Below, one piece after another: positions 17,665 to 25,211 of a stretch of 64,000 nt of DNA (position 1 is the first letter of the stretch; every line of letters begins with the position of its first letter). The position numbers and the translations under genes are program-made. This stretch comes from Actinomycetota bacterium (GTDB taxonomy: Bacteria > Actinomycetota > Thermoleophilia > RBG-16-64-13), in the NCBI GenBank assembly GCA_018830645.1, contig JAHJSA010000068.1, positions 1-64,000 of the forward strand, given 5' to 3'. The notes under the pieces are model-generated. The model had not been told where the DNA came from. It did no database searches and worked only from the letters and a program-made list of their open reading frames with translations.

Positions 17665-18831
17665 TCATGGTACCGGCATCGGTCGAAGACCTGCGGCGAT
17701 GGCCAGCACCTCAGCCTCCTCGAGCCCGAGGGCAGACACCGCGTAGGTCGTCTCCGAGGCGGTCCATACTACCACCACCGATCGACCGGAGACCCCCAGG
17801 CTCCCGGGTCTGCCGTTCACATCGACCGTGGTGGCTTGGTCGAGACCGGGATCGAACCAGTCGCCCTGCATGAGCGAGAAGCTCACCTCGGGGCGCGCGG
17901 AATCTACGTAGACCATCTCGAATCCCTGGCCGCCGGCCGGGCTCGCTCGGTGGGCGGGGTTGTCACCGCCCGTGACGGGGGCGAGGCCGTCGGGGATAAC
18001 CGTGGGGTAGAGCACGGGGAAGGTGTAGGTGGAGACGAGCACCTGGAACACGGGCGGGGGGGAAGCTCCCTGGGCCTCGCCGTTCGCGCCGGGGTCGGCC
18101 GCACCCGAAGACGGTCCGTTGATCACCGCCACGATCGAGGATCCAGGCGCCATTCGCGCTCCCGCCCGAGGAGATTGCCTGAACACCAGGCCCGGGAGCA
18201 CTTCGTCGGTGACCTCACCCAGGAAGCGGATCGTGAGGTCGGCGGTGGCGGCGGCGGACTCGGCCTCTGCCTTCGTCATGCCGGAGAGGTCGGGCACCGT
18301 GCTCGTTGCCGCCGCCGCCACCCACACGTGCACCGAGGCTCCGGAGGGCAGTTCGCTACCCACCTGGGGCTCCTGGCGGGTCACCGACCCCGGCGTGCCC
18401 CCGGGGTCCGGGTCGGAGCGTACCGCGCCCAGGCGGAGTGCGGCCGATTGGAGAGCGGCTCGGGCCTCCTCGGGTGTCAGCCCCAGGAGGCTGGGCACGA
18501 GCACGTTCGGGGGAGGCCCCGCCAGTGCGACGCGGATGACGGTTCCCCGTCGCACCACGGTGCCCGGGCCGGGCTCCTGGCTCACGACCACGATCTCAGG
18601 GTCGTCGGAGCCCTCAGCCGCCGCCAGCCCGAGCCCCGCTCCTTCGGCCTGCGCGACCGCCTCGGCCAGCGTCGATCCAAGAAGAGACGGCGTGGTCACC
18701 TCGCTGGAACCTGTGGTGGACACAAGGAAAGCGATGGCCGCCGATGCCAGCACCACGGCGATGGCCGCGAACACGAGATAGCCGCTCAGCGGGCGGCGGC
18801 GTGGGAGGTCTAGTTCGTGGGATCCGGGCAC
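17665..18831 (-). CDS. Membrane-anchored triple-PASTA protein without a kinase domain
   Basis: About 388 residues: a short cytoplasmic tail, one helix (LVFAAIAVVLASAAIAFLV), three PASTA repeats (VTTPSLLGS, VLVPSLLGL, STVPDLSGM) and a C-terminal domain that resembles DUF4367 (VNGRPGSL, VVVVWTASETTYAVSALGL). GTG 18831 follows GGGGAGA; the open frame runs far upstream, but that extension lacks protein character and overlaps the PHP and radical SAM genes. It sits 100 bp downstream-to-upstream from the PASTA kinase gene on the same strand, so it may share its cell-wall ligand and modulate signalling. No catalytic residues are seen. Confidence 0.82.
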   Translation of the reverse strand: MPGSHELDLPRRRPLSGYLVFAAIAVVLASAAIAFLVSTTGSSEVTTPSLLGSTLAEAVAQAEGAGLGLAAAEGSDDPEIVVVSQEPGPGTVVRRGTVIRVALAGPPPNVLVPSLLGLTPEEARAALQSAALRLGAVRSDPDPGGTPGSVTRQEPQVGSELPSGASVHVWVAAAATSTVPDLSGMTKAEAESAAATADLTIRFLGEVTDEVLPGLVFRQSPRAGARMAPGSSIVAVINGPSSGAADPGANGEAQGASPPPVFQVLVSTYTFPVLYPTVIPDGLAPVTGGDNPAHRASPAGGQGFEMVYVDSARPEVSFSLMQGDWFDPGLDQATTVDVNGRPGSLGVSGRSVVVVWTASETTYAVSALGLEEAEVLAIAAGLRPMPVP

Positions 18832-19008
18832 GATCTCTCCCCGGGACGCGTCATGACGTTGGGCTCTCAGCGGCCCAGGGTAGCACACGGTCGGGCCGTC
18901 TGGGTCTTCCTCTCGGGGCGGATAGGCACTATTATTGGCTTGTTCTGTCGCATACTGTTGGCCGCATCGTGCGCGGCGACCTCGAAGTCGTCGAGCCAGG
19001 GGAAGGAC

Positions 19009-19209
19009 ATGATCTACTACGTCATCCCACCTGAACTCGAAGAGAGCTACTTCGAAGAGTTCAGGAAGAGATTCGAGAACGTCGAGGGCGTCGAGGTCAT
19101 CCTCGACCGTCGCACGAGCGAACGTCGCACGGACCAAGACCACGGCGGCCAACGGGTCCTTCGCGATCGTCGGCGCCGCCGTGCGCCGGGCACCTTTCCG
19201 CCTGTCTGA
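19009..19209 (+). CDS. Small Arg-rich protein of unknown function
   Basis: A 66-residue product starts with ATG after GGGGAAGGAC. The N-terminal half (MIYYVIPPELEESYFEEF) is acidic and could form a small alpha/beta unit. The C-terminal half is very basic, with repeated DRR/ERR motifs (DRRTSERR, LRDRRRRR). Short proteins with repeated DRR..ERR patterns occur in many bacteria, but I cannot assign a function. It is divergent from the PASTA gene and ends 36 bp before the PHP gene, so cotranscription with the latter is likely. Confidence 0.6.
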   Translation: MIYYVIPPELEESYFEEFRKRFENVEGVEVILDRRTSERRTDQDHGGQRVLRDRRRRRAPGTFPPV

Positions 19210-19245
19210 GTCCGCGCCCAGGCCGTGGCGGCCGGCGGAGTGGTC

Positions 19246-19998
19246 GTGAGTCGCCCAGCACCCCCGAGCCGTCCCCCGTTCCTGCTCGATCTCCACAATC
19301 ACACGCATCATTCCCACGACGGCGTTCTCTCGCCCCTCGAGCTGCTCGAAGCGGCCGCGGAGCGTGGCATCGCGTGTGTGGGGGTCACCGATCACGGCAC
19401 GGTGCGGGGCGGGCTGGAGTGCGCGGAGCTGGCCGCCCGAGACTCCGCTCTGCCTCGAGTGATATGCGGGCAGGAGATCTTCACGGAAGTGGGGGAGATC
19501 ATCGGGCTCTACCTCTCCAGAGAGATCCCCTCCGGTCTGAGTCTGGAGGAGAGTGTTCGGGCCATCCGGGAACAAGGGGGCATCGTGTATCTGCCCCACC
19601 CGTTCGACTCGGTGCGGCGGGCGACCATCCGTCCCGAGGCGCGCACGCAGGCGGCGCTTCTCGGCGACGTGATCGAGGTCGCTAACGGCAGGAGTCTGCG
19701 GGCGGGCTTCGACGAGAAGGCCCTCCGGCTGGCAGCTCGCACGGGCAGCGCTTTGGGAGCCGGCAGTGACGCCCACTATCGGGGAGAAGTGGGACGGGCC
19801 GTCATCGAGGTTGACCGGATGCCCCGCCGAGACGACATCGTAGAGGTGCTTCGCCACGGTCGGCCGGTGCGTCACCGCACCGTCCGCACCGAACTTCTCG
19901 CGTACTACTTCCTGGGACGGGTGGGAGTGGACAAGTTGAGAGGCGCTCTCCGAAGGCGACTCGACCCCGCCGACCCGCGCACGGACCGCCGTGGCTGA
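19246..19998 (+). CDS. PHP-domain metal-dependent phosphoesterase
   Basis: About 250 residues. PHP motifs are present: DLHNHTHHSHDG near the start, VTDHGT, the GQEIFT strand, LPHPFDS and a final GSDAHY. PHP enzymes hydrolyse phosphoesters with a trinuclear metal site. GTG 19246 is preferred because GGCGGAG lies just upstream; GTG 19225 is an alternative. The substrate is unknown. Similar stand-alone PHP proteins act on nucleotides or as tyrosine phosphatases, but no partner here decides between these. Confidence 0.85.
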   Translation: MSRPAPPSRPPFLLDLHNHTHHSHDGVLSPLELLEAAAERGIACVGVTDHGTVRGGLECAELAARDSALPRVICGQEIFTEVGEIIGLYLSREIPSGLSLEESVRAIREQGGIVYLPHPFDSVRRATIRPEARTQAALLGDVIEVANGRSLRAGFDEKALRLAARTGSALGAGSDAHYRGEVGRAVIEVDRMPRRDDIVEVLRHGRPVRHRTVRTELLAYYFLGRVGVDKLRGALRRRLDPADPRTDRRG

Positions 19999-20113
19999 AC
20001 CGCGCCCGAGCGCGCCCGCCCCGGTTGGAACAAGTCCGCCGCGGGTACTGTGCTCTTGCCGCCTTTCGGGATGAGGCGGTCGCTGCCGAAGTGCAGGTGC
20101 AGGGGAGGTCGCG

Positions 20114-21172
20114 ATGACCGAATGCGACGGGAGTTCCGTCCGCGCGGTGCTGTGGGAGCCGTGGCGGGGGAGTACGTCCGTGCACTGCTCCCTCTGCGCC
20201 CACCACTGTCGCATAGAGCCGGGCGCCCGAGGACTCTGTGGAGTCCGCGAGAACCGCGACGGAGTGCTTCGCGCGCTCACCTTCGGGTGCGCGATCTCCG
20301 CGGCCGTGGACCCGATCGAGAAGAAGCCACTCTTCCACTTCCTGCCGACGAGTACGTCGTTCTCGATCGCCACCGTCGGGTGCAACTTCACGTGTTCGTT
20401 CTGCCAGAACTCGGACATCAGCCAGATGCCGCGGGATGGAGGGCACATCCGCGGGAGCCGGTTCCCTCCCGGCGAGGTGGTCAGCCAGGCCGTGGAAACC
20501 GGCTGCTCCTCGATCTCTTACACGTACACCGAGCCCACGGTCTACCTTGAGTACGCTCTGGCGTGCGCGGAGCCGGCGGTGGATGCCGGACTCAAGAACG
20601 TCTTCGTCACGAACGGATATATGACACCCGAGGCACTCGACCTCATCGGCCCGTATCTGCATGCGGCCAACGTCGATCTGAAGTCGTTCGACGACGACTT
20701 CTACCGAGCGTACGTGGGGGCGCGGCTCTCACCTGTGTTGCGTTCGATCCGACAACTCGTGGACATGGGGGTGTGGGTGGAGGTGACCACCCTCGTGATC
20801 CCGGGCTTGAACGACGGCGCCGACGAATTGCGCTCTCTCGCCTCGTTCCTCGTCGACATCGATCCGCACATACCGTGGCATGTCTCCCGCTTCCATCCCT
20901 CGTTCCTTCTGCTCGATCGACCGGTTACTCCTTTGGCGACCATCGAAAGGGCGCTCGCGATCGGGCGGCAAGAAGGACTGCACTATGTGTATGCCGGCAA
21001 CGTCCCGGGAAGCGGGTCCGAGTCGACATCGTGCCCGGAGTGTGGAGTGGTGGTCATCGAGCGCGCCGGGTTCCGCACCGGGAGGGTGCGGCTCGTGGGC
21101 GACTCGTGCGGCCGTTGCGGGGCCCGCATCGCCGGCGTCTTCACGAGCACTGAGAGCAGGGAGCGCGTGTGA
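20114..21172 (+). CDS. amrS: AmmeMemoRadiSam system radical SAM enzyme
   Basis: 352 residues. The radical SAM cluster motif CNFTCSFC covers residues 90-97. An N-terminal Cys-rich block (CSLCAHHC...GLCGVREN) and a C-terminal CPECG...CGRCG pair match the AmrS family, related to pyruvate formate-lyase activating enzymes. Its stop overlaps the start of the Memo-AMMECR1 fusion by 4 nt (GTGA), so the two products are probably made together. The reaction of the AmmeMemoRadiSam system is not established to my knowledge. A GGGAGG site precedes the ATG. Confidence 0.92.
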   Translation: MTECDGSSVRAVLWEPWRGSTSVHCSLCAHHCRIEPGARGLCGVRENRDGVLRALTFGCAISAAVDPIEKKPLFHFLPTSTSFSIATVGCNFTCSFCQNSDISQMPRDGGHIRGSRFPPGEVVSQAVETGCSSISYTYTEPTVYLEYALACAEPAVDAGLKNVFVTNGYMTPEALDLIGPYLHAANVDLKSFDDDFYRAYVGARLSPVLRSIRQLVDMGVWVEVTTLVIPGLNDGADELRSLASFLVDIDPHIPWHVSRFHPSFLLLDRPVTPLATIERALAIGRQEGLHYVYAGNVPGSGSESTSCPECGVVVIERAGFRTGRVRLVGDSCGRCGARIAGVFTSTESRERV

Positions 21173-22545
21173 GCCTCGTAGGCTGTTTCGTGACTCCCCA
21201 CCCTCCCTTGCTCATCCCCGAGGTGGCCAGCGGGAAGATCGCTGAAGTCAGAGCGACCGCCGATGCCATGCGCCTGTTGGCGGAACGGACGCTGTCGCTC
21301 GGGCCGGACGTGGTCGTGATCATGTCCCCACACGCGCCTCTCGACCGGTTCTTCATGGGCCTCAGCGCCGTTGACGAACACGAGGGTACGTTCCGATCCT
21401 TCGGGGCGCCCGAAGTCGGCTTCAAGGCGAGCGGTGGGCTCGAGCTCGCAGAGTCGATCCGGCAGGCCGCCGAGTCGTCCGGGGTCCCGGTTCGCACGTT
21501 CGCGACCGGACGGCGCGTAGATCTGGACCACGGCGTGTTGGTGCCGCTCGTGCTGCTCTTCTCGGGTGCGTCCGAGAACCCGAAGTTGGTGGTGCTCAGC
21601 TTCAGCTACCTCGAGCCGGAAGCGCACGTGGCCTTTGGGCGCGCCGTCGCCTCGGCGATCGACGACCACGATGCGCGGGTGCTCTTCGTGGCAAGCGGTG
21701 ACATGAGTCACCGTCTCATCCCGGGCGCGCCGGCCGGTTTCAGCCCTCGCGGCGCGGAGTTCGACCGCACTGTGGTCGATGCCGTGGGCTCGGCGGATCT
21801 CGAGGCGCTTCTCGCCATGCCGCGGGAGTTGGTACGGGAGGCCGGCGAGTGCGGTCTGCGCTCGCTGTTCACCATGTTCGGCGTGTTGGAGGGCAGAGAC
21901 TTCGAGCCCGAGGTGCTTTCGTACGAGGGCCCCTTCGGCGTGGGATACCTGGTGGCCGACATGGGGCTTCGCGACGACGACGTGGCCCCCTCCGGCGAAG
22001 CGCACGCCGGAAGCGCCTCCGCCGCCGAACACCCGCTGGTCGCTCTGGCGCGTCGAGCGATCGAGGGTCACGTGCGCGGCGAGGGCCTAGTGGAGCCCTC
22101 TCTGCCGCCTGCGATCTCCGGCGAGCGGGCCGGGGTGTTCGTCTCCCTGCACCGGCCGGATGGGAGCCTACGCGGCTGCGTCGGCACGGTCGCGCCCACG
22201 CAGCCGTCGCTCGCCGAGGAGGTGGCTCTCAACGCGGTGAGTGCGGCGACGCGCGATCCGCGGTTCACGCCGCTCGCCTCGGAGGAGCTACTCGGCCTGC
22301 GTGTGGCGGTGGACGTGCTGGGTGAGCCCGAGGAGGTCGCGGGCGTGGCTGACCTCGACCCCGCCCACTATGGGTTGATCGTGAGGACGGACGACGGGCG
22401 GCAGGCGCTCCTGCTGCCCGACCTGCCGGGAGTGGACACCGCGGAGCAGCAATTGCGCGTCACGTGTCGGAAGGGCCGCATCGATCGGAAGGCCGATCGG
22501 TTTCGCCTGTTCCGGTTCCGCGTGACCAGGTACGGCACCCACTGA
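21169..22545 (+). CDS. Memo-AMMECR1 fusion protein of the AmmeMemoRadiSam system
   Basis: 458 residues. About 1-270 form a Memo domain of the class III extradiol dioxygenase (LigB-like) fold: TPHPPLLIPEV, MSPHAPLDRF, HGVLVPL and ASGDMSHRL supply the His/Asp positions. About 290-458 form an AMMECR1 domain with the hallmark LRGCVGT and RDPRFTP motifs. The usual system encodes these as separate proteins beside the radical SAM enzyme; here they are one chain, with GTG 21169 overlapping the amrS stop. Physical fusion supports a direct functional partnership, perhaps a modification step on a shared substrate. Confidence 0.92.
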   Translation: MSLVGCFVTPHPPLLIPEVASGKIAEVRATADAMRLLAERTLSLGPDVVVIMSPHAPLDRFFMGLSAVDEHEGTFRSFGAPEVGFKASGGLELAESIRQAAESSGVPVRTFATGRRVDLDHGVLVPLVLLFSGASENPKLVVLSFSYLEPEAHVAFGRAVASAIDDHDARVLFVASGDMSHRLIPGAPAGFSPRGAEFDRTVVDAVGSADLEALLAMPRELVREAGECGLRSLFTMFGVLEGRDFEPEVLSYEGPFGVGYLVADMGLRDDDVAPSGEAHAGSASAAEHPLVALARRAIEGHVRGEGLVEPSLPPAISGERAGVFVSLHRPDGSLRGCVGTVAPTQPSLAEEVALNAVSAATRDPRFTPLASEELLGLRVAVDVLGEPEEVAGVADLDPAHYGLIVRTDDGRQALLLPDLPGVDTAEQQLRVTCRKGRIDRKADRFRLFRFRVTRYGTH

Positions 22546-22603
22546 ACCTGCTCCCCACGTCCCGAAAGGGTCGTGTATCATGAGGTCGAAGGAGGTAACC
22601 GGC

Positions 22604-23101
22604 ATGGGGCACGGATCGAGCAATACTCGTTCTCGCTTGGACGACTTGCGCTACCTTTCGCGCGGGGAGGGTCCCGCCTGGAAGCGCTTCACGGGTCGGG
22701 TCATCGATCTGCGTCACATCGGTTGGGACGTGGTGGTCAAGGCTATGGAACGCACCGCCGGCCACCGTCGTGGAGCCCGTCCGGACTCCCAGTTGCGCGC
22801 CTCTACGCGCGACTTGCTCGTCAGCAAGAGCCGCGCCGTGCGTCAGGAAGTCGAGGCTTTGGCCGACGCCGTCATGCGGGCCGGCCACTATTCCGCGAGG
22901 GACGATGCGACGAGGGCCGTCAACGCCGTGATGGATGTGGTGCGCGAACGCGTCCCCCCCGAGTTGTTCTCGAAGCTGACCGAGCACCTTCCTTCGGAGG
23001 CCGCACGCCTCCGGCGCGCAGCGTCAGATCGGCTCGCACGCGACGATTCGTTCCCTCGCCTGACGGCTGACGGTCCCGGCGGCGAGGGCGATACCGCCTG
23101 A
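22604..23101 (+). CDS. DUF2267-like protein
   Basis: 165 residues, basic, mostly helical. The segment RDDATRAVNAVMDVVRERVP followed by LTEHLPSEA resembles one repeat of DUF2267, where paired helices carry an L..rLp..QLP pattern. ATG 22604 is set by a perfect AAGGAGGT 7 bp upstream. The stop codon lies inside the first unit of a 16-bp tandem repeat. Function is unknown; in other bacteria DUF2267 proteins often appear near stress genes. Confidence 0.65.
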   Translation: MGHGSSNTRSRLDDLRYLSRGEGPAWKRFTGRVIDLRHIGWDVVVKAMERTAGHRRGARPDSQLRASTRDLLVSKSRAVRQEVEALADAVMRAGHYSARDDATRAVNAVMDVVRERVPPELFSKLTEHLPSEAARLRRAASDRLARDDSFPRLTADGPGGEGDTA

Positions 23102-23177
23102 GTCTCCCGCTGTCTGAGTCTCCCGCTGTCTGAGTCTCCCGCTGTCTGAGTCTCCCGCTGTCTGAGTCTCCCGTTGT
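23098..23177 (+). repeat. 16-bp tandem repeat, five units
   Basis: Four exact copies and one copy with a single change of CTGAGTCTCCCGCTGT run head to tail. The first copy overlaps the TGA stop of the DUF2267-like gene. This looks like slippage-prone minisatellite expansion in a non-coding gap; no hairpin or operator structure is evident in one unit. Confidence 0.95.
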
Positions 23178-23256
23178 CGGAATTCCCTGATGTGAGGCAC
23201 CGCGCTTCCGGCTCTTCGGGCGTCGATCCTGGGTGTCTATCTTCCGAGGTCGATCG

Positions 23257-24729
23257 TCAGCCCTTGACCACGCCCAGCGGCCGTAGGCGCGCCACGCGCG
23301 GCGATACGCCGGCCCGGTCCATGACCCCCACCACGTCGTGGATATCCTTGTACGCCTCCGGCATCTCTTCCATGAGGGTCTTTCTTCCCTGAGCTCGAAC
23401 CACGACGCCGGCGGCGGCGAGCTCCCGATCTATGGCGCGGCCTTTCGCCCGCTTCAGAGCCTGCGTCCGACTCAACGCCCTGCCCGCCCCGTGGCACGTC
23501 GATCCGAAGGTCTGACGCATGGCTTCCTCTGTTCCGCGGCAGACGTAGGAGGCGGTGCCCATGTCGCCTGGTATCAGCACGGGTTGCCCCACGGCTCGAT
23601 AGGCCGAGGGGACCTCAGGGTGGCCGGGGCCGAACGCCCGTGTCGCGCCTTTGCGGTGCACGCAGAGCTCCAGGCGTCGCCCGCCGGATTCGTGTGTTTC
23701 GATCTTGGCGATGTTGTGGGCGACGTCGTAGACCAGGCGCAGGCCGAGGGAGCGCGGCGAGAGGCCGAGGGCCTTCTGCATGGACTCTCCCGTGAGGTGC
23801 ATGATCATCTGGCGGTTCGCCCATGCGTAGTTGGCCGCGCACGCCATGGCGCCGAGGTATCGCCGCCCCTCGGGTGAGTGCACCGGCGCGCACGCCAGCT
23901 GGCGGTCGGGCAGCTCGATGCCGTAACGGGCCGAGGCCGCTCCCATGACCGCTAGGTAGTCGTCGCACACCTGGTAGCCGAACCCCCGGGAGCCGCAGTG
24001 GATCATCACGGTCACCTGACCCTCGCGCAGGCCGTAGGCGGTCGCCGCCTCCTGGTCGAACACCTGATCGACCACCTGGATCTCGAGGAAGTGGTTGCCC
24101 GATCCGAGGGTGCCCACCTGATCCAGGCCGCGCGCGTACGCGCGCTCGCTCACCGCGTCGGGGTCGGCTCCGGGGAGGGCTCCGCCGGCCTCGGTGTGCT
24201 CGAGGTCTGCCGGTTCACCGAAGCCCTGTTCCACGGCCCACGCCGCACCCCGCACCATCAGTTGAACGAGTGCCGGGCTGGTGAGTCGCTCGATGGCCCC
24301 GTGTGAGCCGACGCCGGAGGGCACGTCGCTGAAGAGCCGGTCCACCAGTCGGCCGGTCTTCCCGCTGATGTCCGCCGCATCTAGATCGGTGGCCAGCAGG
24401 CGCACACCGCAGTTGATGTCGTAGCCCACGCCGCCGGGGGAGACCACGCCGTCGTCCACCCGGAAGGCGCCGACACCGCCTATGGGGAAGCCGTAGCCGA
24501 AGTGCATGTCGGGCATCGCCAGCGAGTAGCCTTCGATGCCCGGCAGATGGGCCACGTTGCGTACCTGGTCGAGGCTGGGGTCGGAGCCGAGCCGGCCGGC
24601 CGAGGCCTCGTCGGCGTAGACGCGGCCGGGCACACGCATGCCGCCCGTGGCGGCGATCTCCCAGATGCTCTCCGAGATGCGCGTGAGACGCGCGGGCTCG
24701 CGGTTCGGTGGATGCGCCACGTCGATCAC
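23257..24729 (-). CDS. rtcB: RNA 3'-phosphate/5'-OH ligase RtcB
   Basis: 490 residues. RtcB joins a 2',3'-cyclic phosphate or 3'-phosphate end to a 5'-OH end using GTP and Mn2+. The metal and guanylation residues are visible: DINCGVRL, GSGNHFLEIQ, HCGSRGFG, and the guanylated His in STCHGAGR; the ending VVRAQGRK...AYKDIHDVV is typical. GTG 24729 overlaps the archease stop by 4 nt. It is the last gene of the hsp20-lon-archease-rtcB operon, which links RNA repair to protein quality control. Confidence 0.95.
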   Translation of the reverse strand: MIDVAHPPNREPARLTRISESIWEIAATGGMRVPGRVYADEASAGRLGSDPSLDQVRNVAHLPGIEGYSLAMPDMHFGYGFPIGGVGAFRVDDGVVSPGGVGYDINCGVRLLATDLDAADISGKTGRLVDRLFSDVPSGVGSHGAIERLTSPALVQLMVRGAAWAVEQGFGEPADLEHTEAGGALPGADPDAVSERAYARGLDQVGTLGSGNHFLEIQVVDQVFDQEAATAYGLREGQVTVMIHCGSRGFGYQVCDDYLAVMGAASARYGIELPDRQLACAPVHSPEGRRYLGAMACAANYAWANRQMIMHLTGESMQKALGLSPRSLGLRLVYDVAHNIAKIETHESGGRRLELCVHRKGATRAFGPGHPEVPSAYRAVGQPVLIPGDMGTASYVCRGTEEAMRQTFGSTCHGAGRALSRTQALKRAKGRAIDRELAAAGVVVRAQGRKTLMEEMPEAYKDIHDVVGVMDRAGVSPRVARLRPLGVVKG

Positions 24730-25211
24730 ACATCCAACAGGACGAATGCCTTGAAGGCACCGGAGGCCTCACGGGTCACGTCTAACAGGTGGTACGTCAC
24801 GGCTTTGACCTCCGCCCGCGTCTCGTGCCGAGTGGTATCGAGCCTCTCGCCGCGCACCCGTGCCTGGAAGCGCACGTCGCCGGAGCCGGGCTCTGTGGAT
24901 GAGTCGAGTCGATGCACCTGGGCCGCGACTCCCACGAAGCCCTCCGTCGCGAAGAGGAAGAGCGCTTCTGCGAGCAAGGTGCGCAGCGCCTCGGCGGCGG
25001 ACGCACCCGAAGCGTGCAGCGTCACCTCTCGTCGTTCCTCGACCCGTTCCAAGGCGACCATGCTGTCGTATAACGCGAACAGGGCGTTCTCCACTAAGTT
25101 CGGTAGGTCTACTCCTCGCACCTCGAGCCAGAGGTCGGCCGGGTGGTCGAGTTCCCGGTAGACCAGTGCGCGCGATCCCGGATCGAAGCGGCGCGGTTCG
25201 CTCGTGCTCAA
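24726..25211 (-). CDS. Archease, RtcB activating factor
   Basis: 161 residues. The archease motifs LDHPADLWLEV at the N-terminus and AEVKAVTYH near the C-terminus carry the Asp/His metal ligands. Archease speeds RtcB guanylation and multiple turnover. It starts at TTG 25211 (TTGA overlap with lon) and overlaps rtcB by 4 nt, so the three products are translationally coupled. Confidence 0.93.
   Translation of the reverse strand: MSTSEPRRFDPGSRALVYRELDHPADLWLEVRGVDLPNLVENALFALYDSMVALERVEERREVTLHASGASAAEALRTLLAEALFLFATEGFVGVAAQVHRLDSSTEPGSGDVRFQARVRGERLDTTRHETRAEVKAVTYHLLDVTREASGAFKAFVLLDV

Noticed and set aside
18832-20448. Upstream extension of the PASTA gene to a 927-codon frame
   Set aside because: It crosses the PHP and radical SAM genes on the opposite strand, and the GTG at 18831 has a good ribosome site directly before the protein-like part.
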